Part shown: in pieces, positions 1-10,499 of the stretch
Layout of the letters: every line of letters begins with the position of its first letter
How positions within the stretch are numbered: the stretch's first letter is position 1
Assembly: GCA_026545765.1 (NCBI GenBank)
Contig: CM048840.1
Location: 25,548,765-25,612,764 of the forward strand
Direction of reading: 5' to 3'
DNA from: Plantago major
Lineage: Eukaryota; Streptophyta; Magnoliopsida; Lamiales; Plantaginaceae
Length of the DNA: 64,000 nucleotides
The notes under the pieces: generated by a model
Told to the model about the DNA's origin: nothing
What the model saw: only the letters and a program-made list of their open reading frames with translations
Database searches by the model: none
Made by a program: the position numbers and the translations under genes

Positions 1-626
1 TGTCTCCACTAAAGTATACATTTATGTTTTAACATTTATTTTAATTTTTCAAGTAAAGCTACTTGTTAAGACTCTATTCTCTTCGTCTGAACAGAACTGA
101 ATTGAACTGAACTAAACTGAATTGTAGTATAAAAATGAATTAAGCAGAACTAAACTGAACTAAATTAAAATTAATGAGTTTTCAGATAAAAATAAATTAA
201 TGTATGGAATGAGTATTTTTGGATCAACTCTTTTAGTCGATAAAATCAGTGACTTTTTATAAAATTAATTATTTTTAATGAACAACATTTTTCCTTTTTT
301 ACTTTATGTAGTAAAGATGTTATTGATAAAATCCCCCATCTTACAAGGTATAACAATGACCTTTGACTCTCTTATATCCCTCTATAAGGCTGTATTTTAG
401 AATGGATACTCTTTATGCATGCTAAAAGGACAATTTATTGATTATAAAGAATATCCTATACATTGTAGGACTATAGATGCAGCCCATGGAGCCACTTTGA
501 ATATACTTGGAGAAAATTAAAGAAAGAGAAAATTGTGTTAACATAATCTGAAATTCCTCCTCATGTTGATTTCCAAATTCTTTATCTATCTTGAAGTGAT
601 TTTCTTTTTCTGTTTTTACAAAATAA
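1..626. other. AT-rich flank with degenerate GAACT/AAACT repeat
   Basis: This is non-coding DNA to the left of the first Helitron. Positions about 91-176 hold a run of short imperfect units of the type GAACTGA, GAATTGA and AACTAAACT. I see no protein family, RNA gene or transposon terminus in the rest. The base just before the Helitron end (626) is an A, as expected for a Helitron insertion read on the other strand. Confidence 0.5.
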
Positions 627-1345
627 CTAGTACTAACCCGTGACGATGCCACGGTATAATTTACTTTTTTTAATAATAAATTGAATGGGGAGGACAAAAT
701 AAATTAATCGAGAAAATAAGGTAGTTAATTAAACTTATGTAAACAACGTTGGTCGTGGTGTCGGCAGGTAGGCCTTCTTCATCCACTATTATATTATTGG
801 GTCTTTATTTATGCTAACTATAGAAAATGTAAAAATACGACTATTTATAACATATATGCTTTGAAAGGGGTATGATCCAGCCTTAACCCGTTTGGGACCC
901 GACATGTTGATAACATAATACAACACAATCAAAGGGTTGTTCCCAACAACCCCCACGGTGGCATGTGGTCACCCCACCACAAATACAAAAAGATTATTAT
1001 TCTACAAACATAATTTCACATGCTACGATTGTTTTTTTCCAACCTCGCGGTGGCATGTGTCACATCACCAAAGACACAAAAATTATTATTTTACAAACAT
1101 AATTTCATATGCAACGTTGCCCCCATAGATGAAGAAAGTAGAGAGAAAATCAAAGAGAGTTTCCCGCGTAGAGAGAGTATCTGCAGACTTCTGCAGAGAA
1201 GATCAAACGCCCAGAGAGTCAGATCCTCCCCCCCCCCCAACCCACACTCATCATGGAGATCAAGAAAGCAGAGAGATGATCGAAGAGAGAATTTTCCCAC
1301 CTAGAGAGTATCAGATTCCCCCACCCCCGCTCCCACCCCAGGGAA
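627..1345 (-). repeat. Helitron 3' module, copy 1, with internal duplication
   Basis: This block is clearly homologous to 8178-8768. Both contain the terminal hairpin, a stretch matching 'taataataaattgaa', and two imperfect tandem copies (period about 90 bp, around 945-1110 here) of a unit carrying CACGGTGGCATGTG and CATAATTTCACATG. Both end in a purine-rich part with GATGAAGAAAGTA and CCTAGAGAGTAT. The short open frames here are low-complexity and look non-coding. The shared block shows that the two Helitrons belong to one family. Confidence 0.7.
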
Positions 1346-2294
1346 AAATATAACTTTTACTTACGAAGATGTATCAACGATAGAAGTAGAGAAACGATAC
1401 ATGATTTGTACATAGGTAGGTCTAATATTGTAAACGGGTAGTTATTGTTATATTTATTAAGATCGAAAATTTACTTTTCTAGGTCGTAAACTTTTGATTG
1501 TTTTTAGAATACTTGTTCCAATCAAACTTTATAAATTCTTTTGGCTAACGTTTGGGCGGAGTTCGTAATTGTACGGTTGATAAATCAAGTATAAACTGAT
1601 CGGACAATACCAGTCTTGCTCACTTAAACTGGAAGTGTTTCGACCTAGAGTACTTTTTTCTTACTTAAATATCAAACAAATGAAAGTCATTACTAAATGT
1701 AATTTAATAAAGGAAAAATAACACTACCTCAAACATTGTTCACCACTTCAGATTGAGTTTCCAAGTTTGGATTATCCTATTCATACCGTTGAAAATCGAC
1801 ATATTAGCATTAAAAACTCACTACATATAAGGGTGAATTATTTATTAATTTAATGATAGCTACATTTATTGTGTGTATGTATAACCCGATGTTCCGAGTA
1901 GAAAACCCCTAATGCATTGTTTGTCGATCTTTTTAGTCCCTCAACAAAAGGGTACCGTAAAACACTTAAATTGTTTAACTCACTTCCAACTCTACTAAAC
2001 AATTATCTTTCTCTTTCTACGATATTCTTACGCTCTCTTTACTTTTTCAATTATGCTAACAACCTTAAACCAATCAAATAATATTAAAATCAATCTAATA
2101 ACCTTTTAAAAAATCAAACTCATCACTTCTTTCTTACACACGTCAAATCTTTATTACACACCCCATATAACAACCCTATAAACCCTATAAAATTTTAACT
2201 CTATCCCAAACACCATTTTTTGTAACTTACGTTTAACTCAATTACTATTCATAACTCACTTTTTTAACTCTATATCAAACAGTTAGTTAGATTT

Positions 2295-2580
2295 TAAACT
2301 TCATGCTAAATGCCAAAGGTCACTCGTGGGCCGCTTTTCGGGTGATATGCTGCCCCACTATACTAACACGTGTTCTTTCCCGCACACTCTGTCCTCACTC
2401 TTTCACGTACAGGGTGACCTCTCGGTTGGTCAACCATCTTAAAATTGTTTCAGCGCAAACACACTTAACTTTAGAGTTCTTTTGGATGGATCCCCGAAAA
2501 GAAAAGTACACGTTGTTTGTATGAGTACGTGTTAAATTATTTGAAACTTATTTTAAACTTTGCAGCGTTGCAATACAAAG
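2295..2580. repeat. Dispersed repeat D, copy 1
   Basis: About 250 bp is recognisably shared with 43975-44270. Conserved islands include GTGATATG, CCCACTATACTAA versus CCCACTGTATCAA, GTTCTTTCCCGCAC versus GTTCGTTCCCGCAC, and near the end GTTGTTTGTATGAGTA versus GTTGTTGGTATGAGTA, then TTTTAAACTTTG versus TCTTAAACTTTG. No coding function is evident. Both copies lie near Helitron-type hairpins, so it may be part of a Helitron family interior. Confidence 0.5.
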
Positions 2581-2837
2581 TTCTAAGCTTGTATGTAAAT
2601 AAAGAAGTAAAATTTGCCTTATTTATCCAATGAACAAACACTTACTCCAAGATCATTTAGGTGTATTTCAGAAGGTATCTAGTGAAACTAAGAACTTGTG
2701 ATATTAAACTAACCTGGCATAGTATTATAATATCACAAAGTCTAGGAAGGAAATGAGGGTCTTGAAAGTATGGACTGATGTTCTTATGATGTTACATATA
2801 AATACAATGTCTTTATAAATATCGATATAATATTTGG

Positions 2838-3722
2838 GATAATTACATAAAGCCCCTCCCCCTATTAGACAACCATTTCTCATATTGGTACCACTTAGTC
2901 GAACAATTACATCTGAGTCCGTTTTTGGTTTTGTTCGTTGACCAGTTTAATTAAGCTATTTGTAATCAAACAACCAACATGGCCTTAAGAATAAAAAATT
3001 AAAAAAAAAAAGATAAATAATTTTTTTTAAAATCCACCATTATCATATTCTTCCCTTCTTCCTCCTCCCTCTTCCCTCTCGTTTTCTATTTGCTAACAAC
3101 TCTGGCGGATACGTTCCTCCTCCTCCTCCTCCTCCTTCATTCTCTTCTTCTGTTTTTTATTGTTCTACACGGTGGAGCAAACAACTGCACCAACAACTCC
3201 GGTGCAACAATAATTCTTCTCCGAAACTCCGATCCAGAGCGAAATTAGCTCCATATATGGAGTTGTATAACGGCTCTGATCGGATCTAATTGTCTCAATC
3301 GAATTATATGCTCGTCTCAGTCAGATTTTCAATCATGATGTTCTCAGGATGGATTTCATCTCAGTTGAAGTTGGGGAGATTTTACGAATTGAAATAAAAG
3401 TTTGATCGCTTATTTGAAATTTTTCGAAAAGTTATGGGTGACCATTCGGAAATTAGATATCCACGGACTTTGATTGAAATTTGTCAAAATGTATTATTGT
3501 TTGACCATTTCCAAAATCCAATAATTTGAGAAGTGCAAAATTGACTTTTCCAGTTTTAAATTTGAATTTGGTCAAGTTCGTGGACTAAGTGGTACTAATG
3601 TATAATTACAAAATCTAACAGGAGATCTAAATGTAATTTGCCCTGTTTATATAAGTGGTACTAATGTATAATTACAAAATCTAACGGGAGATCTAAATGT
3701 AATTTGTCCTGTTTATATAAGT
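2838..3722. mobile_element. MITE with long terminal inverted repeats
   Basis: The left end (about 2838-2905, with ATAATTACATAAAG and GGTACCACTTAGTC) is the inverted counterpart of the right end (about 3583-3656, with GACTAAGTGGTACTAATG and ATGTAATTTG). This gives imperfect inverted repeats of about 65 bp around a 0.7 kb non-coding core that contains a CTCCTC tract near 3115-3135. No clean target duplication is visible, so the superfamily is not assigned. A partial relative lies at 45737-45893. Confidence 0.55.
3589..3720. repeat. 66-bp tandem duplication of the MITE right end
   Basis: Two nearly identical 66-bp units (3589-3654 and 3655-3720) differ at only a few bases (for example AACAGG versus AACGGG, and TTGCCC versus TTGTCC). 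The unit corresponds closely to the right inverted repeat of the surrounding MITE. Confidence 0.9.
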
Positions 3723-3934
3723 TAACATTTTATGTCATTTTTATATGTGTACATAGCATCGATGTTTTTAGTAAAATTCCCTAAAATATTTTGGTTATAA
3801 CCATAATATTAATAGTTTCAATTTTATCCTCCAAAAAGATGTTCAAAGAGAATTACTCTCGTAATGATTATAGTGTTTATGTATACTATGGTAATGGCAC
3901 AATATATTAATTAGGGGTTTGTATCTCAATATAA

Positions 3935-4200
3935 TCACAAAGTATCATCAGAAACGGTCTCTACATAACTTATTTAAAAACATATGTTATCAATCAAACT
4001 ATTCATGTTATTAATTAATCAAAATATCTATGTTATTAACGAAATAAGTGTTGTTGTAATTTGAAAAAAATATTAATATTGAGAACATAGGTTTTTTTAT
4101 TAATAACATTGATGATTTTTTTGACAATATAGATCTGTCTCTAGCTAAATTATGTAGAAACTGTCTATCAGGAGACTTACTCAAATATAAGTGCATCTAA
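3935..4200. mobile_element. MITE M, copy 1 (GAGTAAGTCTCCTG type)
   Basis: This is about 260 bp bounded by imperfect inverted repeats: CAGAAACGGTCTCTACATAA on the left, and on the right a block whose reverse complement reads GTCTCCTGATAGACAG then TTTCTACATAA. The interior is built of repeated TTATTAAT/ATGTTATT motifs. A second, partly eroded copy is at 47285-47532. It has no coding capacity. The terminal style recalls plant MITEs mobilised by Mutator-like or hAT transposases, but no clean target duplication was found. Confidence 0.55.
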
Positions 4201-5310
4201 TGACATAAATAACATAATATAGAATAAGATACCTTCTTCGCGAAGTGGTTGTCAAAATGAACGAAAGACATTTTGAATTACTCCATTATAATTGATTAGT
4301 ACAAACTTTGGAAGATGTAGATTCAACATAATATATTGAGCATTTGTTAATAAGATTAATGTTTCAAGAGAAATCGAACCTTAATAATTTATCTAGAAAT
4401 CGACCTATATTGTCATAAAAATTAATAATGTTATTAATTAAAACATACATGTTGTCATTATTAGTGTTTTCCTTATATAGATGTATTTTTTATTATATGA
4501 GTGTGTAATTGTTTTGATTTTTATTAAATGAGTTACTGTGAACTTGTGATTACTTTTTCATCAATTAATAATTCACTTTCTGTTGCATAAGTGATATTAG
4601 GCAGTCAAGGATTCGAGGCTTCTTAATTAGTTATGCTAAAAGTAAAATGGGTGAGGATGAATTTATAGGAGCTTGTGGTTAGGCAGATTCGCAATATGTA
4701 GTTTTGAGAATTTACTATAATGGACTTGATAATTGAGGTTAATGAAGATTTGTATTATGTTTTACCGGATTAATGCCCAATAACTGATTTGGTATCAAAT
4801 TCTGGAAATAACAGAATTAGCGTGAATTATGGAGCCAATATGAACATTTCTTATTTGTAATTTTTATCTAATTTTTTATCCAAAATAATTCAGAAAAATC
4901 CCTCATTCATTCTCCGCCAATTTTGTGTTGCTGGATTTTTGAATAAAAAGCTGGACTTTTAATAATATAATATATTCCTTGCAATTAGATATCAAAATAA
5001 AATAAAAATTGATATATGATTTGATGGCATCACCATTTGAAGCTACATGTAGTGCAACAAATTCTCATTTTAAATATAAAAAGTATAGAAACGTAATAAT
5101 TTTCCTAACTTATGGCATTCTTCCTTTTCCTCTTCAAAACTTCCTTATACGGTATTGTTGATATATTACATTTCCGAAATTTATCACATGACAAACTTTC
5201 CTTACACGGAATGGAAGGTGATGGGAAAAACAAATTAAATGGTGCTAATTCCACATTATTTGTTGGACTTGAGAATGAATATGGTTGGAGATAGGGCACG
5301 AAATTTACAT

Positions 5311-5897
5311 GGGACTTTTCTACCGTCAGTTAATGTGTCACCCTGACTAACGTCAGTCACCTATTTTGATCCATTAGATTAAAATTTTACGGTGGAGATC
5401 GAATAATCTGTTACCTGTCGCACTAAGTGTTGCCATGGGGTGTCGCTGCAAGTTGCGCACAAGGTTCTGTTGCTCCAACCGCCACGCTTTAAATTATTTA
5501 AATATATTTTAAAAATACTTTTGCTCTAACTGAAGCCGCCACGAAAGCTTGATCGAGCTTGCCATGGATCCGGAGTTCAAGATACTGCGGAGCTCGGTGG
5601 AAGTCTCAAGATGATTTTGGTGGTGGTGTGTGGTGTTGGTGGTGGGGAAGAAGATGGTGGGTGGTGGTGGTGGGGATTGGGGAAGGAGAGTTAAAATTTT
5701 AATAATTAAATTTTTTTGAAGAAGTTAATAGTTTAAAAAAAAAAACAAAAATAGCGGTTGAAGTCGATACAGAGCAATGGTTGAGGGCGATACAGAGCAA
5801 CGGTTTAGGGCGATACCGAGCAACAAACACGTGTCAGATGTCGATACATTGACTGACAATAGTCAGGGCGACACCCTGACTGACGGTAGAAAACCTG
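5311..5897. mobile_element. Mutator-like MITE, 587 bp, 9-bp target duplication
   Basis: The element is flanked on both sides by AATTTACAT (5302-5310 and 5898-5906), a 9-bp duplication typical of Mutator-like elements. The ends are imperfect inverted repeats of about 45 bp sharing TTTTCTACCGTCAGT and a GTGTCACCCTGAC/GTGTCGCCCTGAC block. The interior is non-coding. It holds a GGT/GTG-rich tract (about 5618-5682) and three copies of a 24-bp unit starting GATAC(A/C)GAGCAA (5768-5827). Confidence 0.8.
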
Positions 5898-5970
5898 AAT
5901 TTACATATTATATGGATGGATCCTGAATTTACATATTATATGGATGGATGGATGGATGGATGGATGGATG
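5893..5970. repeat. GGAT microsatellite and 32-bp duplication
   Basis: A 32-bp segment beginning CCTGAATTTACATATTATAT is present twice in tandem. It is followed by about seven GGAT units (to about 5969). This probably arose by replication slippage next to the MITE target site. Confidence 0.85.
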
Positions 5971-7987
5971 AATGTATAGATTAACAATTTCTAATTTCAT
6001 TATGGCTCTACATTTCGTTAGAGAAGCTAATTGAATTCATAATTAGTTTCTAAGTTTAAAACCAGATTAGTACAAATATAGTTTCATTATAGCTTATCTA
6101 ATCAAATTAAATGATGGCTATACTTATGGATCACGACATTAATTAGTATGATAATTAGGTGTGTCATTTCGCTTTAGAGTCTGACATTGCGTATTATAAA
6201 TGGGTATTTCTAAATGGGCATGCTTATTTTTATTACTTAATTGTCAAATAGATTAGAAAAACTGCAAGTTAATTAATAGATGGATTTAACAAATGTAGGT
6301 TTAAAACACAGTATATTAATATATTTACCCACGTCTTGACTATATATAACTCTAACCACTTCAAGTCCTAGCAAATATGATTCACATTACGGTATCTTTT
6401 GCAATTAATATAAAATAAAATCATAGTATTTTATAAAGTAATGATAAGGGAAAATATTTAATACATGAAATGCTAAGACTCTAACATCAACCCAATACGA
6501 TATTGAAAAGATAACAATGCGAAATGTTTCTAAAACTCAAACTCAAAACACGATTACATCATGAAGAAATGTCGTGACCAGAAATGAAAAAGCAAGAAAG
6601 AAATCAAATGATAACTTCAATTTTTCTCCTTCTTCATGCTTCTGTTGCTGGGTTCTTGTTTGCTGGAGTAACATTCGACTCTGAAACTCTGTGCAGTGAA
6701 CAATGAATTGACACACACACATATATAGGAGGCTGGAACGCTTGTGTATATTGCCAAAATATTTACCGTATCATTATTGTATAAATTATTTAAAATAACT
6801 ATAATTAGGTTAACTATGTACTGAATTAAGAGGAATTTATTATGCTGTTTGAGATTTTTAAGGGATCTTGTTCATTTAATTGATATTGTCCATAATTAGT
6901 TCAAGCTACAGTGAAGAAAACGTGTGAAGGGTTGGAGTTGAAGACTTACCTTCTTTATAATTTTCTTGTATTTTTGTTTCAAATAAATCAAATTAATTCA
7001 AAGAAATTATCACAATGATTTGAGGGCAAAGTCCTATAGCTAACTTTGAGAATAAAAACTACTCTTTTAAATATATATAGATGAAATATTTTTAAACATT
7101 TATGAAACAAAGTGATTTATCAAATACTTTTATGATTAATATCTTACCACCAACCTTCGGATATATCCTTCTGGATTTTTTGCATTGAGGCACAGGTTCA
7201 TGAACTGGGTCTCGTGAAACATTAGTGTTTTATATGCGATACGTGGACATGAAGCGTAGTTGATTCTCGAATAGAATCCTAGGTATTTGTATATCATGGA
7301 GAACTTTTTTGAACTGTAAAATGTTGAAAAACATATAAGTAACAATAACTAAAATATACCGCAGTTCGATTAGTATGTACTATATGAACAATACTTACAG
7401 TTGTATAACCATCGTGAAGTTCGACATGCTTGATATGGCTACCAAGAATATAATATACATTTGCAAATCGTCGATAGCAGGGAGAAAAATAGTCTTGTAT
7501 TGCGAGATGGATGTTTCATGGCGGACGATGATCGATAATATTTCTGGTTGCCGGATTGGAGCAGGATGTTACTGTAGTTTTCGGAATATGGCGTGCAGAG
7601 TAGTTTCGAAATTTTGGTGTGTAAAGTGATGGTGTTAATAGATGATATGTATCCGGGACTATTAATATGGATTTTGTTTAGATTGTTTATTTAAATTTAA
7701 TTAATGTTGTTAGGATGATGTATTAGATACGTGATGTATATGCTAATATTAATATGGAGATTTCCACCGAAAATATTTTGTAGTTGAGATATTCTTGGGT
7801 TGTTTACCTTTAGTTTTAACATGTAAATATTAATAGGCAATCCAGCCATGCCTAAATATAGTAGTTAAAATAATTTCATGAGAATTAAAATTCATTTTTT
7901 CTTTGCTTCGGTTTGCCACGTCAGCTTTTTGGATATGTGGCACATCTCTTTTTCCATTTGCATCATCACTTTTATCATATATATAGA
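5971..7987. other. Helitron 1 interior, no gene recognised
   Basis: AT-rich DNA. Around 6600-6720 and 7136-7630 base composition is a little less AT-rich and short open frames exist on both strands (for example 7136-7345 minus, 7375-7629 plus). None shows a domain I recognise, and they may be decayed captured gene pieces. The last 75 bases before 7987 (on the minus strand, the first bases of the element) contain a GTGCCACAT motif also found near the 5' end of Helitron 2. Confidence 0.4.
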
Positions 7988-8767
7988 TATAGCTTGGGAT
8001 TCATATTCAAAGTAGTATAATAATTCACAAAATTTCACTAAGTTTATAATTCAATTTAAATCACATCCGTTGATCTTACTTATTCAATTTGAATCTGATA
8101 CGTACATGTATCATTGTTTAAGTAGAAGGTGCAGGGTTCGAATCTCATTGGCGTAAGTTTCTCCCTTTTATTTATTACTAGTACTAACCCGTGGCGATGC
8201 CACGGTATAGTTTACTTTTAATAATAAATTGAAATGTGAGAATTAACTAAATTAATAAAAAAAAAAAGATAGTCAAAACTTCCTGTAGACAATGTTGGTC
8301 GTGGTGTCGGTCGGTAGTCATTCTTCATCCAATCTTATATCATTGAGTGTTTATTTATGTTTAGAAAATGTAAAAATAGGGTCCAACCATACCCGACTTG
8401 TTAATTAGTAACATGTACATGTTTTTTTACAAAAAAATCTATCCCTCAAACGGAACCAAAATAAAATACAAAAGTATACAACACAGTCAATAGGGTTGTT
8501 CCCAACAATCTCGCGGTGATATGTGGTCACCCTACCACACACACACACAAATATTATACAAACGTAATTTCACATGTCACGGTTATTTTTTCCAACCCAC
8601 CGGTTCCCAACAACCCCGCGGTGGTATGCGTCACCCCACCAAAAACACAAAAATTATTATTCTACGAACATAATTTCACATGGTACGGTTGTCCCCCCGG
8701 GACCCGTTATGGATGAAGAAAGTAAAGAGAAGATAGAAGAGAGTTTCCCCGCCTAGAGAGTATACCG

Positions 8768-9810
8768 GACCCCCAGCTTCTATGACATGTTTTCCAATGG
8801 CAGTGACAATCAATCTCGTCCCATTACATAATTCGGCTGATTGGTCTATATTCCTGAGGAGCATAATAGGACAACCAACTTTCAAACGAATGAGGTGATT
8901 CGGTATACCCGATGTCCTAATAGTGTTAAGGAACTCGACTGAATACACATCTTCTATGACCATATCATCCTCATCAGGACATATACTATCTGAGCTCATG
9001 AACTCAGTGGCATCTCCAGGAAGTAGTGACATGACGTAGTCATTAACCTCCTGGACGATCTCATTAGTCGGAGCAAGAATCGCCCTATCCTGGAAGTACC
9101 GGCCATCACCGACATGATCTAAGATCGAAGGATATGTGCTCCTAACAATGGCATCTATTGGATCAGAGGCATCACGAATTAGTATATCATCAGGTAACTC
9201 GAATTCCACCTCACCGTCATTGCTATCACCAACTTCACCGTCTCCAACTCGCAACAACCAATCGGCGAATTCCTTTATTCTCTGAATCTCGGCAGGTGAG
9301 CCGCTTGACTGTTATACAGAATAAATAAGGAAAACCATGAGTAACACCTAAATGGAATTTTATATATGAATTAGAAAACCACAAAATGACTCAAACCTGA
9401 AGGCGCATGTTCTTATTCAACCTCATAACACGACATGAACTCCATAGTCTTCTAGATGAGCACAGAGAAGCATGCACTATGTCCTGCCGACTACCTTTTG
9501 GAATGACCGGCAGTATTTGTCTGAAATCTCCACCAAATACGATTACCAGTCCACCAAATGGCTTGTCAGATGGTTCTCCATAGTCTATCCTCATAATGTC
9601 TCGCAAACTACGATCCAATGCCTCGAAACAAAACCTGTTTGTCATTGGGGCTTCATCCCATATAATTAGCTTCGTCTTCTTCAACAATCCCGTAAGGTCA
9701 GATCCGGGGACAATCCTACTACACATGGTTGTCTCGTCAACATTCAAAGGGGTGTTGAATCTCGAGCAAAGACGACCTCCAGGTAGAAGTAGAGAATGAG
9801 AACTTAATGC
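8768..9810 (-). pseudogene. Helitron PIF1-like helicase, C-terminal half
   Basis: This encodes part of the SF1B DNA helicase that Helitrons use in rolling-circle transposition. Reading on the minus strand, from about 9800: LLLPGGR and a PLNVDE stretch, Walker B IIWDEAPM, FEALDRSLRDIM, FGGDFRQILPVI, RLNKNMRLQ, then ILAPTNE and LKVGCPIMLLRNID with CNGTRLIVTAIGKHVIEA. An 88-bp intron with GT and AG borders (9309-9396) keeps the frame between NMRLQ and SSGSPAE. The N-terminal Walker A part is missing, and downstream of HVIEAGG (about 8768) the frame runs into unrelated Helitron 3' sequence, ending with an unrelated tail at 8676. It is therefore truncated at both ends and probably not functional. 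Confidence 0.8.
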
Positions 9811-9904
9811 ATTAGGGTGGACGCGTAATTTTAGGTGAAAAATTAAAATTAATTAATAAAATATAATAATGCAATTTTTTGTCGGGCTGAAACTGTCCAT
9901 GTTC

Positions 9905-10300
9905 AAGAAGTATCAACCTTCACCAACATGATCTAATGGCGAAGGATATGTGATCTTAACCATTGCAGTGATTGGGTCCTATGCATAAGGATCTCTTCGA
10001 ACAATTTCATATGGACCTCGTCGTCATTTGTTCCATTGACTTTAGCTCCCCTCCAACACGTAATAACCATAAGTTTCTTGATGATTTCAACCTTGACCTT
10101 GGATCCACCATAATTGTAAAATAACAAATATAAGTACATATTAGAGAAATTCACTCACGTCTTTTAAATGATCAAGGAGGAGCGGGCATGATATTGTATT
10201 TGCTACCTTCAGTATAACTGGTTATATATGTTTTAAGTGTCCAATAAATATGACAACTAATCTACTGAATGGTTTCTCATTGACTCCCACTTGCACCTCT
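9905..10300 (-). pseudogene. Second, more decayed helicase fragment
   Basis: Sequence 9905-10090 matches 9095-9270 of the better preserved helicase at DNA level (CCAACATGATCTAA versus CCGACATGATCTAA, then CGAAGGATATGTG in both). 10200-10300 resembles 9500-9580 (AATATGACAACTAATCTACTGAATGG versus the segment around 9537-9562 with CCACCAAATGG). The order is the same as in the intact version but the region between is shortened. No long open frame survives. It is either an older duplicate within the element or a remnant of another Helitron. Confidence 0.5.
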
Positions 10301-10499
10301 CATTAATTACCTCTCTAACATTACGGTCAAAGGTCTAAAAACAAATTATATTATTCAGGGAGGCCTTATCCTGTGGCAATGCAACGACATAAATTGCATT
10401 GAGTATAAAAAAAATGGAAGGCAATACGGAGTACAATTTAATAACGCAAACATAACGCTACCTCCAAATTTTGTTAAACACCTATTTGAAAACCAAAAT

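Larger units (their letters stand above)
627..7987 (-). mobile_element. Helitron 1, non-autonomous, 7.4 kb
   Basis: Read on the minus strand, the left boundary is a Helitron 3' end: a GC-rich hairpin (stem around CCGTG, positions 637-654), then about ten bases, then CTAG (627-630) followed by T. The proposed 5' end is TCTATATATATG at 7987, preceded by A on the minus strand. This fits the Helitron rule of insertion between A and T without target duplication. The 3' module matches that of the second Helitron at 8178. I found no Rep or helicase coding in it, so it would depend on another element. Several other elements sit inside (MITEs, a MULE MITE). An alternative 5' end of the same style exists near 7083, so the right boundary is less certain than the left. 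Confidence 0.55.

Noticed and set aside
937-1353. Overlapping short open frames in the Helitron 3' module
   Set aside because: They consist of tandemly repeated, low-complexity sequence, and the homologous module at 8516-8756 does not conserve the frames.
7083-7083. Alternative Helitron 5' end (TCTATATATATTTAAAAG on the minus strand)
   Set aside because: It fits the consensus, but the site at 7987 has the GTGCCACAT context shared with the second Helitron. Kept only as an alternative.
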